From: Nitrospira sp. ND1 | Lineage (GTDB): Bacteria > Nitrospirota > Nitrospiria > Nitrospirales > Nitrospiraceae | Reading direction: 5' to 3' | DNA: 64,000 nt | Assembly (NCBI RefSeq): GCF_900170025.1 | Contig: NZ_FWEX01000005.1 | Coordinates: 295,073-359,072 of the forward strand | Shown: piece after piece, positions 53,068 through 61,658 of the stretch | How the letters are laid out: every line of letters starts with the position of its first letter | Numbering within the stretch: the stretch's first letter is position 1 | Notes under the pieces: model-generated | What the model saw: the letters and a program-made list of their open reading frames with translations, nothing else | Database searches by the model: none | What the model was told of the DNA's origin: nothing | Made by a program: the position numbers and the translations under genes

Positions 53068-53140
53068 TCGACGCTCAAGTTCACCTTCATCGAAACCGAT
53101 ATATCCATGTACTTGTATCCACACGCCAAGGAAGGCTTGT

Positions 53141-53386
53141 ATGCTGGTCTTAACACGACGCCGGGGAGAAGGCGTGACCATCGGTCCCGATGTTCGCATC
53201 GTGGTGCTCGGCATCAAAGGCGGCCAAGTCCGGCTCGGGATCGAAGCACCGCCCAATGTGCAGGTGCATCGCGATGAAGTGCATGCGAGGATCCAAGACG
53301 AAAATCGCATCGCCGCCGGGCCAGGGGTTATTCCATTGGAAGCGTTTCGTCAATTGTCGAACAAAACCGGGCGTCGTGGAGGTTGA
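53141..53386 (+). CDS. csrA: Translational regulator CsrA
   Basis: 81 residues. M-L-V-L-T-R-R-R-G-E-G-V-T-I-G, V-L-G-I-K-G-G-Q-V-R-L-G-I-E-A-P and V-H-R-D-E-V are the CsrA signature. It represses mRNAs with GGA sites, often flagellin mRNA. It is adjacent to fliW, its protein antagonist. Confidence 0.95.
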   Translation: MLVLTRRRGEGVTIGPDVRIVVLGIKGGQVRLGIEAPPNVQVHRDEVHARIQDENRIAAGPGVIPLEAFRQLSNKTGRRGG

Positions 53387-53395
53387 GGAACCGTC

Positions 53396-53872
53396 ATGAA
53401 GTGTCAGTCGACCAGGTTCGGGACTTTTGAGGTAAATGACGACACGCTCCTGGTGTTTCCTTCCGGTATTCTGGGCTTTCCGGAATGGAGCAAGTACGTG
53501 CTGCTCGATCACGATACCGAGGCCCCGTTCAAGTGGCTGCAATGTGTCGAAGAACCCCAGCTGGCCTTCGTCATCCTGGATCCTGACTTCTTCAAGCCCG
53601 ATTATCAGATCGAGGTGTCGTTGGATGCGCTCATCGAAATTCAAAAGCAGGACAGCGATGAACTGTCCGTCGTCACGATCTTGACCATTCCTTCAGATGA
53701 TCCCACTGCCGTGACGGCCAATTTGCGGGGACCGCTGGTCATGAATCACCGGACCAGGCTCTGCAAGCAATTAGTCCTCTCGGAGGATTGGCCGACTCGA
53801 TATCCTCTCTTTTCCGCTCCCCCCGCACAACGCCCCACTCCAACGGCTCCGCTTCAGGCGACAGCCGGCTAA
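53396..53872 (+). CDS. fliW: Flagellar assembly factor FliW
   Basis: 158 residues. F-P-S-G-I-L-G-F-P-E-W-S-K-Y, P-F-K-W-L-Q-C-V-E-E-P-Q-L-A-F-V-I-L-D-P and T-A-N-L-R-G-P-L-V-M-N are typical. FliW binds CsrA and flagellin in a three-way switch. The stop of csrA and the FliW start are 9 bp apart. The flagellin gene itself is outside the window. Confidence 0.94.
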   Translation: MKCQSTRFGTFEVNDDTLLVFPSGILGFPEWSKYVLLDHDTEAPFKWLQCVEEPQLAFVILDPDFFKPDYQIEVSLDALIEIQKQDSDELSVVTILTIPSDDPTAVTANLRGPLVMNHRTRLCKQLVLSEDWPTRYPLFSAPPAQRPTPTAPLQATAG

Positions 53873-53955
53873 ACACGCATCACTCATCGCGTACCGGGCT
53901 CAGCGTGCGCCGTGTCGGTATGACAATAACCCGCTGGATGCGCAAAAAGGCCGTC

Positions 53956-54125
53956 TTCATAGTCCGTCGTTCGTGAAACGTCGTTCGTCTCTCGTCTGCA
54001 GAAAAGAGCTTATGGCATAGAGCTCATAGCGTATGGCCAGAAATCGAGAGTGGGCATCTCTACTCTCAGCTGTATGCCACCAGCGATACGCTCTGACCGC
54101 GACGAGATACGCTTCACGATTCACG
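53956..54125. repeat. Imperfect long inverted repeat in the fliW downstream gap
   Basis: The gap 53873-54208 has no gene. Within it, left-arm words (GTGAAACGT, TCTCGTCTG, AGAGCTTATGG, CATAGCGTATGGCC, GAGAGT) recur in reverse-complement order on the right (ACTCTC at 54062, TATGCCACC, GATACGCTCTGAC, GACGAGA, CGATTCACGG), centred near 54056. The two halves match only partly. It may act as a bidirectional transcription stop between convergent operons or be a member of an intergenic repeat family. Confidence 0.45.
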
Positions 54126-54208
54126 GATGTCGAGGACGCCGCTGGCGGACTTTTTCCGCATCCTGCTAAAAAAAGAGCGTTGCGGCTTTCCCATGCACTG
54201 TGAATAGA

Positions 54209-57061
54209 CTAGCGCGACTGAGCCGGGTCGGCTGGTGTGATCTGGCGCTCCAGCACCGCAACCAGTTGCTGAACCGTACGTTCGAGCTGGGCGAATAGGG
54301 CAGGGGCTTCGGCGAGCGTCCCGAGACGTCCGTTGGCCTCCAGCTGACTTGCCAGGAGCACCACCTCCGGTGCGCACAAATTACCTGCCGTGCCTTTGAG
54401 GCTATGAGCCGCCCGTTCAAGAGCGACTCCGTCAGCCTGCTTGATGGCCGCTTCGATCTCCTGGACCATAATCCGGTGGCGCTCCAGGAACAGACGAATC
54501 AATTGATCGAACAAATCCACATCGCCGCCGATATTGACCAACATCGTGCTCGCGTCAAATACGCGGGCATCGGTCTTCGTCATTTCACGGGGAGGCGTCG
54601 GGGCCGGCGCATGGTCGGGGGTCGCTAGGGGAGCCCACCGCTGCAAGAGTCTGCCGAGATCGTCCGTCTTCACCGGTTTGGAGAGATAGTCATCCATGCC
54701 GACGGCTTTGCAGCGCTCGCGGTCTCCCGGCATGGCGTTCGCCGTCAGCGCAATGATGGGGATATGGGCACGGGTGCCGGATGCGTCGGACTGTTGTTCC
54801 TGTTCTCGAATCCGGCGGGTCGCCTCATATCCATCCATCGTCGGCATCTGGCAGTCCATGACGATCGCGGCATAGAGCCCCCGCTCAAACGCCGCTACGG
54901 CTTCCTGGCCGTTGGACACGATGTCCGGCTGATAGCCGAGGCGTTCCAACATACGGACGGCCAGCTTCTGGTTCACCACGTTGTCTTCTGCGACGAGGAT
55001 ACGCGGGCGGGCACGCTGTTCGGCCAAGGTGTGGCGGGTGATCAATGTCGGGGCAATCGTCGGTCCCGTCTCCACCCCTGGAACGGTGGCGGTGGCCGAT
55101 CCCTGCAGTCCAAACACGACGCGGAGGCAACCTTGGAGCTGGTCATGGCGTACAGGCTTCGTCAGATAGGCGGTAAAACCTGCGCGCCGCGCTCGTTCCG
55201 CATGACCGGGCTGAATCAGGGAGGTCAAGACAATCAAGCGAACCCCGGCTCCTTGAGGGTGGGTCCTGATATCCTGGGCCAGTTGGAGTCCATCTTTCCC
55301 CGGCATCAGCATATCGAGCACCGCCGCGTCGTAGGGCCGGCCTTGTGCGGCGGCCTGTTCCAGCATCTGAATGGCTTCATCGGCATGGCGCGCCTGGCCG
55401 TCCTGCATACCCCAGCCTGATACCAGATGATGAAGAATGGTGCGATTGGACTCATTATCGTCGACAATCAGAATGCGGCGACCGCTCAACTCGACCGAGG
55501 GAACGATGGCCGGCGCACAGACCGCCTGCTTCTGAAATCTCGCAGTGCACCAGAACGTGGTGCCCTGGCCCGGTTGGCTGCGTAGCCCGACCTGGCCGCC
55601 CATGAGTTCCACCAATTGTTTGGAGATGGCGAGACCGAGTCCCGTCCCCCCGTATTTCCTGGTGGTGGAACTGTCGGCTTGGGTGAAAGCCTGAAACAGT
55701 CGTGACTGCACGTCTTCGCTGATGCCGATGCCGGAGTCCGTCACCTCGAACTTGATGATGACCTCGGAAGGGGAGTCGCGCTCCAGAAACGCCTGCAGGG
55801 TGACTTCTCCGCGTTCGGTGAACTTGATGGCGTTGCCCACGAAATTGGTCAGCACCTGCCGCAGCCGTCCAGGGTCGCCGCGCAACGCGTTCGGCACGGC
55901 GGCATGGACCAGGCCCGTAATCTCCAGGCCTTTACGCTGAGCCCGTTCCGCGAACTGGGACAGCACGTCTTCAACGGTCGTACGCAGATGAAAATCGAGA
56001 TGTTCCAATTCCAACTTGCCCGCCTCGATCTTGCTGCATTCGAGCACATCGTTGATCAGTGAAAGTTGCGCTTCTCCGCATTGCTGGATGGTATTCGTGA
56101 AGGACCGTTGCTCTTCGGTCAACGGTGTCTCCAGTAACAAGCTCGCCATCCCGATGACGCCGTTCATCGGCGTGCGCAATTCGTGCGTGATCATCGCCAG
56201 AAACGACGACTTCGCCCGTGCCGCCGTCTGCGCCTGCTGGAGTGCCTGGTCCAACTGGCGGTTGCTCTCGCGCAGGCGATCGGCGGTCTCGTTGAGCGCC
56301 CGGTGAGTTGCATGCACTTCGCTCAGATCGGTGGCAAAGGCCCGCACGAGGCCGTGTCCGGGTACCGGACAGAGAGTCCAGCTATAACACGCGTCGCCGC
56401 GCACGACTTCCTGGGACGTCAAGGTCCGTCCCTCCAGTAAGCAGGTCGCGACAAGAGCGGGAAGGTTATCCGGAAGGATGTCCGGCTTGCCTGCAAGGTC
56501 GTATCCGAAGCGACCGAGTACGTCTGCCATGGCCGGATTCGCATAGACCAGATTTCCGTGCCGGTCGATTTCCACAATCGGATAGGGACTTTCCTCGGCC
56601 ACTTCGGCCAGACGGTCACGGTCTTTCTCCAATTCGACTTCGCGTGACACATCGCGCAGGGTCATCAACGTGGCGACCGAGGGAATCCCGGAGATGCGGA
56701 GGTGTTGCCATTCGATCACCGTGGAATTGCCGGCGTCGCTTTCGTCAGCTCTCGTCGCCTGGCCGGCGGGGGGAAGCGGCCCGTCAGCCAGTTTCACGAT
56801 CCCCGTGGCCCGAAGCGAGTCGCTCAGATCGAGGCGCTGACCGATGAGGTCCGATAGCGCTTGTCCCGTACAGGCCGCCGGGGATCGCCCGAAAAGACGA
56901 GCGGCGGTTCGATTCACGAAAATAACCGTTTGCTCGGCCGCCAGAAGACAGATGCCGAGCGGCACAGCATCCCACAGCAAGGTTAAGACCTCCGGAGGCA
57001 CGGCAAGGCCAGCGACGTGCTGAGGCTGAGGGGCACGTGGATGCTGAGGATGGTGCGTCAC
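54209..57061 (-). CDS. Hybrid histidine kinase: PAS-PAS-HisKA-HATPase-REC-REC-Hpt
   Basis: 950 residues starting at a GTG that overlaps the HD-GYP stop by 4 bp (57058-57061). No membrane segment is seen. Order: PAS (about 25-130), PAS (about 150-260), coiled coil, HisKA with A-M-I-T-H-E-L-R-T-P-M-N-G-V, HATPase with D-S-G-I-G-I and G-T-G-L-G-L-A-I, receiver 1 (I-V-D-D-N-E-S-N-R; D in A-A-V-L-D-M-L-M-P), receiver 2 (V-A-E-D-N-V-V-N-Q; D in I-V-M-D-C-Q-M-P), and a C-terminal Hpt domain with A-A-H-S-L-K-G-T-A-G-N. It is a self-contained phosphorelay of BarA/ArcB style. Its coupling to an HD-GYP gene suggests control of c-di-GMP. Confidence 0.92.
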   Translation of the reverse strand: MTHHPQHPRAPQPQHVAGLAVPPEVLTLLWDAVPLGICLLAAEQTVIFVNRTAARLFGRSPAACTGQALSDLIGQRLDLSDSLRATGIVKLADGPLPPAGQATRADESDAGNSTVIEWQHLRISGIPSVATLMTLRDVSREVELEKDRDRLAEVAEESPYPIVEIDRHGNLVYANPAMADVLGRFGYDLAGKPDILPDNLPALVATCLLEGRTLTSQEVVRGDACYSWTLCPVPGHGLVRAFATDLSEVHATHRALNETADRLRESNRQLDQALQQAQTAARAKSSFLAMITHELRTPMNGVIGMASLLLETPLTEEQRSFTNTIQQCGEAQLSLINDVLECSKIEAGKLELEHLDFHLRTTVEDVLSQFAERAQRKGLEITGLVHAAVPNALRGDPGRLRQVLTNFVGNAIKFTERGEVTLQAFLERDSPSEVIIKFEVTDSGIGISEDVQSRLFQAFTQADSSTTRKYGGTGLGLAISKQLVELMGGQVGLRSQPGQGTTFWCTARFQKQAVCAPAIVPSVELSGRRILIVDDNESNRTILHHLVSGWGMQDGQARHADEAIQMLEQAAAQGRPYDAAVLDMLMPGKDGLQLAQDIRTHPQGAGVRLIVLTSLIQPGHAERARRAGFTAYLTKPVRHDQLQGCLRVVFGLQGSATATVPGVETGPTIAPTLITRHTLAEQRARPRILVAEDNVVNQKLAVRMLERLGYQPDIVSNGQEAVAAFERGLYAAIVMDCQMPTMDGYEATRRIREQEQQSDASGTRAHIPIIALTANAMPGDRERCKAVGMDDYLSKPVKTDDLGRLLQRWAPLATPDHAPAPTPPREMTKTDARVFDASTMLVNIGGDVDLFDQLIRLFLERHRIMVQEIEAAIKQADGVALERAAHSLKGTAGNLCAPEVVLLASQLEANGRLGTLAEAPALFAQLERTVQQLVAVLERQITPADPAQSR

Positions 57062-58311
57062 GAGCGAGCACCTACGGCAGGTTCAAGATATTGCGGGAGA
57101 TCGACCTGTTCCAGCTTTGGATCCAATGCCCGAAGAATGGTGCGGGTCGGTTGGTCGGGCGGTTGGTTTTGAAGGTCGACTTCAAACGGCTCCTGTTGGC
57201 TGTGCCCTTCAGCCCCCTTGATAATTCGAATACGTGGCCGCAAACGGTCTTCATGATTCAGACCGACGACCAGGGCGCATTCATTCGTATTGAGCTTGAT
57301 GAGGCTCCCGAGAGGGTAGACGCCCAGGGCCTTGATGGCGACTTCCACCAGCGTCTTCTCGTAACGGCCTTTCGCTCCAAGCACGAAGAGCTGCCGAATT
57401 GCATCGTGAGGCAGCAGGGGCGGACGGCCATGTCGCGCGCTGACTAAATCGTCATAGGTGTCCGCCAACCCCACCAGTTGCGCCAGCATGGAGACAGCTT
57501 CCTGCTTCAGGTGTTGAGGAAACCCGCTCCCGTCCTGATATTCATGATGTTGCAGGATAATGCGGGAGACCGCATCGGGGATCGAGCCCACTTGAGTCAG
57601 TACGGTGGCCGCCAATTGAGGGTGTTGCTTCATGAGGATCTGCTCCTGATCGGTCAGCGGAGTGGTTTTCCGATACAGGTTGCGCGGGAGTCGCACATAG
57701 CCGATGTCATGAAGCAGAGCCCCCAGTCCAAGAGATTCCAGGTCGGCTTCCGCACAGCCGTTTTCCACGGCAAGAATGAGGGTGAGCACGCACACATCCA
57801 TGCCATGATTGGCGAGGGTGGCGTCAAATCGTCGGACTTTATCCAGACAGAACTGGATCAGCATCGCTTCCGGCTGTGCCACGATCTGCTCCAGTAGCCT
57901 GCTCACGATCGGCTTGAGGGCCGCGATCTTCGGCGGGTTACCCGCTTCGAGGTCACTGAAGACGCGTTCCACGGCGGCCATGCTTTCCCGATAGGCCGCG
58001 GCAGCCACTGCGGCCTGTGGGACTTGCGCGCTTTCCTGGGGCACGGCGGCTTCAACGCTTACCGGTGGCGGTTCATCCGGAGGAGGCGCAGTGGCCGGCG
58101 CTGGCGGGGCGGCAGCCCCGACGTCCAGCCCGCGGTCAGTATCGATGGTGACGACGAGGATGCCATGGCGTTTGAGTTGCACGATGTCGTCGGGATTTGA
58201 AACCAGCCACTTATGGAGGAGAAACGGAGTGCGGTACCAAGGCTGATCCAAACCGGCGATAAACATGCCGACGGTGAGTTGATCGATGGGGATGTGCTTT
58301 GTCGAGGCCAT
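57058..58311 (-). CDS. HD-GYP c-di-GMP phosphodiesterase with DUF3391 domain
   Basis: 417 residues from the ATG at 58311, where DUF3391 homology begins (I-P-I-D-Q-L-T-V-G-M-F-I-A-G-L-D); the frame opens at 58431. The N-terminal DUF3391 domain ends near 90, a proline/alanine-rich linker follows, and the HD-GYP domain shows L-L-H-D-I-G-Y-V-R-L-P (HD), H-H-E-Y-Q-D-G-S-G-F-P (GYP present as GFP) and L-A-D-T-Y-D-D-L. Such enzymes hydrolyse c-di-GMP. It is co-transcribed with the hybrid kinase downstream. Confidence 0.88.
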   Translation of the reverse strand: MASTKHIPIDQLTVGMFIAGLDQPWYRTPFLLHKWLVSNPDDIVQLKRHGILVVTIDTDRGLDVGAAAPPAPATAPPPDEPPPVSVEAAVPQESAQVPQAAVAAAAYRESMAAVERVFSDLEAGNPPKIAALKPIVSRLLEQIVAQPEAMLIQFCLDKVRRFDATLANHGMDVCVLTLILAVENGCAEADLESLGLGALLHDIGYVRLPRNLYRKTTPLTDQEQILMKQHPQLAATVLTQVGSIPDAVSRIILQHHEYQDGSGFPQHLKQEAVSMLAQLVGLADTYDDLVSARHGRPPLLPHDAIRQLFVLGAKGRYEKTLVEVAIKALGVYPLGSLIKLNTNECALVVGLNHEDRLRPRIRIIKGAEGHSQQEPFEVDLQNQPPDQPTRTILRALDPKLEQVDLPQYLEPAVGARS

Positions 58312-58524
58312 ATCAGCGCTGTACCTACTCCTCAGGACGGATTGAACTGAGCGCAGTCCTTCCGGTGTTTCATCTATGCTGTAGAGTTCATATCGGTTGA
58401 TCTGAAGCCGGTCTTTACCTGTGCCGACCACGCAGCTCCATAGGCTCCTTCAGGTCTTGCAGCCGGCGACCGATAGAGCTGACGAGGGTGTGTCTATGCG
58501 CCTGCAGGCGCGGGGGAAAAGCAT

Positions 58525-59238
58525 ATGAGCGAACTGGTCATCTGTCGACATCCGTCCTCGTTTCTCTCGGTCGGTCTTTCGCTTCAGCTCAGCGTGCCGA
58601 AGGACGAAACGCAAGGGCAGTATGGCTCATCGGTCCTGGGGTGGAAACACCGGAGTTGGATCGTCTGTGAATGGCCGTTTCATTTGGGACAGCCGATTCC
58701 CTGCGTGAAAGGGACCCTCTGTCTGTTGCGGTATATCTATGAAGGAAAAATGATCGGATATCGCGCGGAGGTACTGGAGACGCAGATGCAGCCCTTCCCG
58801 TTTCTGCTGCTCGCATTTCCCTCCGAGCTGGAGGAGGTGCCGCTCCGGAAGCATGGACGGGTGTCGGCACAGGAGCCGATCGTGCTCTCTGCCGTGCAGG
58901 AGTATGCATCCAGCTCGCGAAATGAACCCCCGATCCGCATCGGCGGGCTCCTGAAGGATTTGAGTGCCTCCGGCTGCGCCGTTCTCATTCAACGTCCGGT
59001 CCAGGACTTTTACCTGGGGATGGCTCTGCGTGTTGAGTTCGAAATCATCGGCACCGGACACGTCAACAATCTGACAGGGGTCGTCCGAAACCTGTCACTG
59101 CAGGCCGACGGAACGCACCTCGGCCTGGAGTTCCGGTTCGACGGCAAAGAAACGATCGAGTATCGGGGATGGGGAGGATCGGTGCGGAACGCGCTTGAAT
59201 CCTTCCTGCATCGGAAACACTCCTTCGAGTCCGCCTAG
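58525..59238 (+). CDS. YcgR-type PilZ c-di-GMP effector
   Basis: 237 residues with GGGGGAAAAG before the ATG. The first 105 residues resemble the YcgR N-terminal beta domain. At about 110 stands R-K-H-G-R (the RxxxR c-di-GMP binding motif) and at about 147 D-L-S-A-S-G (the [DN]xSxxG motif), followed by a beta-rich PilZ barrel. YcgR-like proteins brake the flagellar motor when c-di-GMP is high. The flagellar locus, HD-GYP gene and degenerate GGDEF gene nearby support a motility role. Confidence 0.82.
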   Translation: MSELVICRHPSSFLSVGLSLQLSVPKDETQGQYGSSVLGWKHRSWIVCEWPFHLGQPIPCVKGTLCLLRYIYEGKMIGYRAEVLETQMQPFPFLLLAFPSELEEVPLRKHGRVSAQEPIVLSAVQEYASSSRNEPPIRIGGLLKDLSASGCAVLIQRPVQDFYLGMALRVEFEIIGTGHVNNLTGVVRNLSLQADGTHLGLEFRFDGKETIEYRGWGGSVRNALESFLHRKHSFESA

Positions 59239-59434
59239 ACTGCAGCGGTTGCCGTTGACTGGGAAGTTTTTGCCCGGTCGTTTGCGGCGACTCGTTCCCT
59301 ACGCCCAGAAATCCCGTCGTTTCAATTCCTCCCGCCGCACACGTCAGTGGCATACATCTTGATTGGTATCCCGTTGCCACACCTCGTCCTGTGAGGGACG
59401 CAGGCCACGTTCAGGAGCAAGAGGGACGACAATC

Positions 59435-60628
59435 ATGACGCTTCACGCACAGAGTGCCAAGCTCAATCCTCGCTGGTGCCTCGCGCAGGATACGATCGAC
59501 CGGCAGGATATCGACCATTTGATCGAGTGGCTGCGGACCTATCCTCGCCTCACCAAAGGGGCGGTGACCCTCGACTTCGAGCGGCAATGGTCGGAATGGT
59601 TAGGGCGTCCCTATTCGGTGCACTGCAACTCCGGCTCGTCGGCCAATCTTTTGATGTATTACGCATTGCTGCGCTCAGGCAAGCTGCGCAACACAACCGT
59701 GATCGTCCCGAGTGTGGGATGGGTGACGTCCATCGCCCCGGCAATTCAATTCGGCTTTACACCCATCATGTGCGAGGCCGATCCGGATACCTTCGGCCTC
59801 GACCTCAACCATCTGGAAGACCTCTTACAACGCCATGACGCGCAGACGGTGTTACTCGTCCAGGTACTCGGAGTCCCGCATCGCATGCAGGAGCTGCAGA
59901 CCCTGAAGGACCGGTACGGGTTTTATCTGCTCGAAGATGCCTGTGCCGCCATCGGCGCGGAATATGGCGGTAAGAAGATCGGCACATTCGGCGACATGGC
60001 GAGCTTCTCCTTCTATTTCGGCCACCAGATGTCCACGATTGAAGGCGGCATGGTGTCGACCAGCGACAAGCAGTTGGCGGACATGCTCTTAATGCTGCGC
60101 AGCCATGGGTGGAGCAAGGACCTCGACCAGAGCAGCCATCAGGCGTTACTGACGCAATACCAGGTTGACGATTTCCACTCGCCTTTTGTGTTTTACGAGC
60201 CGGGCTTCAATCTCCGCTCGACCGATCTCAATGCCTTCATCGGCATCGAGCAACTGCACAAGCTGGACTGGATGACCGGCCGACGGCAGGCCAATCACGA
60301 ACGGTACCTGCAGCACTTGGGTAGCCGGTTTTACACTCAGCGGCCGCCGACAGGGAGCAAAGTTGCCAGCATCTCCTTCGGTTTGCTCGCAGATTCGACG
60401 GAACAACGCCGTCGGATTGTCCGGGCATTGGTTACAGAAGGGGTGGAAACGAGAATTTTCTCCGCCGGCAATCTGGGGCTTCATCCTTTCTGGATGAACC
60501 GCTACGGGAAGGCCAGCTTCCCTGTGGCAGACCGCATACATCATTGCGGCTTCTTCCTGCCCAATCACGCCTCCATGAACGAACAGGATGTGGCTCACAT
60601 CGCGCGCATTGTCCTGGAGGCCGCGTGA
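59435..60628 (+). CDS. DegT/DnrJ/EryC1-family enzyme with His at the PLP-lysine site
   Basis: 397 residues from the ATG at 59435 (the frame opens at 59363). Fold type I PLP motifs: N-S-G-S-S-A-N-L near 70, E-D-A-C-A-A-I-G-A near 170, and S-F-Y-F-G-H-Q-M-S-T-I-E-G-G-M near 190-204. In ordinary DegT aminotransferases the H (residue 197) is the Schiff-base lysine. The same Lys-to-His change defines the dehydratases ColD and E1 (RfbH), which remove the C3 hydroxyl of 4-keto-6-deoxy sugars. It is therefore probably a sugar 3-dehydratase rather than an aminotransferase. It heads a sugar-nucleotide operon. Confidence 0.82.
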   Translation: MTLHAQSAKLNPRWCLAQDTIDRQDIDHLIEWLRTYPRLTKGAVTLDFERQWSEWLGRPYSVHCNSGSSANLLMYYALLRSGKLRNTTVIVPSVGWVTSIAPAIQFGFTPIMCEADPDTFGLDLNHLEDLLQRHDAQTVLLVQVLGVPHRMQELQTLKDRYGFYLLEDACAAIGAEYGGKKIGTFGDMASFSFYFGHQMSTIEGGMVSTSDKQLADMLLMLRSHGWSKDLDQSSHQALLTQYQVDDFHSPFVFYEPGFNLRSTDLNAFIGIEQLHKLDWMTGRRQANHERYLQHLGSRFYTQRPPTGSKVASISFGLLADSTEQRRRIVRALVTEGVETRIFSAGNLGLHPFWMNRYGKASFPVADRIHHCGFFLPNHASMNEQDVAHIARIVLEAA

Positions 60629-60680
60629 CAGCATCGTTGTATATCAGCAGCTATGTATTCACAGGGGAGCTCGTTCGATC

Positions 60681-61628
60681 ATGACGACAGCCTCAACCCA
60701 TGTGCTCGTGACCGGCGGCGCCGGTTATCTCGGCTCCGTGCTCAGCAGAGGTCTATTGGATCGGGGGTACAGGGTCACCGTCCTCGACAATTTCATGTAT
60801 CGCCAGAACAGTTTAATGGACTGTTGCGACGAGGAGGGGTTTCAGGTGGTGCGGGGCGACTGCCGGGACGAACGCCTGCTGACGGATCTGCTGCGAACCG
60901 TCGACATCATCGTCCCACTTGCCGCCTTAGTCGGGGCGCCGCTCTGCGACCGGGACCGCGTCGGGGCCTACACGGTGAACTTCGAAGCCGTACAACTCCT
61001 GTGCAAACTGTCTTCTCCCCGGCAGCGGATTATTTTCCCCGTCACGAACAGCGGCTACGGAATCGGTCAACCGGGAGTGCCCTGCACGGAGGAGTCACCG
61101 CTTCGCCCCATCAGCCTCTATGGCGAGACCAAAGTGAAAGCCGAGCGGGTGGTGCTGGATCGGGGAAACGCCATCACGCTGCGCCTGGCGACGGTGTTCG
61201 GCGTGTCGCCGAGAATGCGAATGGATCTGCTGGTCAACGACTTTGTCTGGCGCGCCGTGCAGGATCGCGCCGTCGTCGTATTCGAAGGGCACTGCAAACG
61301 CAACTATATCCATATCCGGGACGTCGTCCGGACGTTTCTGCATGCCATCGATCATTTCGATGAAATGAAAGATCGTCCGTACAACGTGGGGCTGGACGAT
61401 GCCAACCTGTCGAAACTCGAACTCTGCCGGGTGATCCAGCGATTGATACCTCACTTCGTCTCGTTCGAGGCGCCGATCGGCGAGGACCCGGATAAGCGCG
61501 ATTACATCGTCTCCAACCAGCGTCTCCTGGCCACCGGGTTCAAGCCGGAGTGGTCCTTGGAACGCGGCATTCGTGAATTGATGAAGTGTTACACGATCAT
61601 CAAAGCCGGTCAGTATGCCAATGTCTGA
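60681..61628 (+). CDS. NAD-dependent epimerase/dehydratase (extended SDR)
   Basis: 315 residues from the ATG at 60681 (GGGGAG upstream). T-G-G-A-G-Y-L-G-S-V is the Rossmann G-x2-G-x2-G motif; V-T-N-S-G-Y-G plus S-L-Y-G-E-T-K holds the catalytic Ser/Thr and Y-x3-K; R-L-A-T-V-F-G-V-S follows. It acts on a nucleotide sugar, as an epimerase, dehydratase or reductase. The exact reaction cannot be read from the sequence. Its place between the ColD-like enzyme and the sugar kinase suggests the same pathway. Confidence 0.85.
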   Translation: MTTASTHVLVTGGAGYLGSVLSRGLLDRGYRVTVLDNFMYRQNSLMDCCDEEGFQVVRGDCRDERLLTDLLRTVDIIVPLAALVGAPLCDRDRVGAYTVNFEAVQLLCKLSSPRQRIIFPVTNSGYGIGQPGVPCTEESPLRPISLYGETKVKAERVVLDRGNAITLRLATVFGVSPRMRMDLLVNDFVWRAVQDRAVVVFEGHCKRNYIHIRDVVRTFLHAIDHFDEMKDRPYNVGLDDANLSKLELCRVIQRLIPHFVSFEAPIGEDPDKRDYIVSNQRLLATGFKPEWSLERGIRELMKCYTIIKAGQYANV

Positions 61629-61658
61629 TTCGAGAGCGGATGGACGGGGAGGGCATCG

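Noticed and set aside
59348-59363. Sigma-54-like site TGGCATACATCTTGAT before the sugar operon
   Set aside because: The invariant GC of the -12 element is GA here, so it was not annotated as a promoter.
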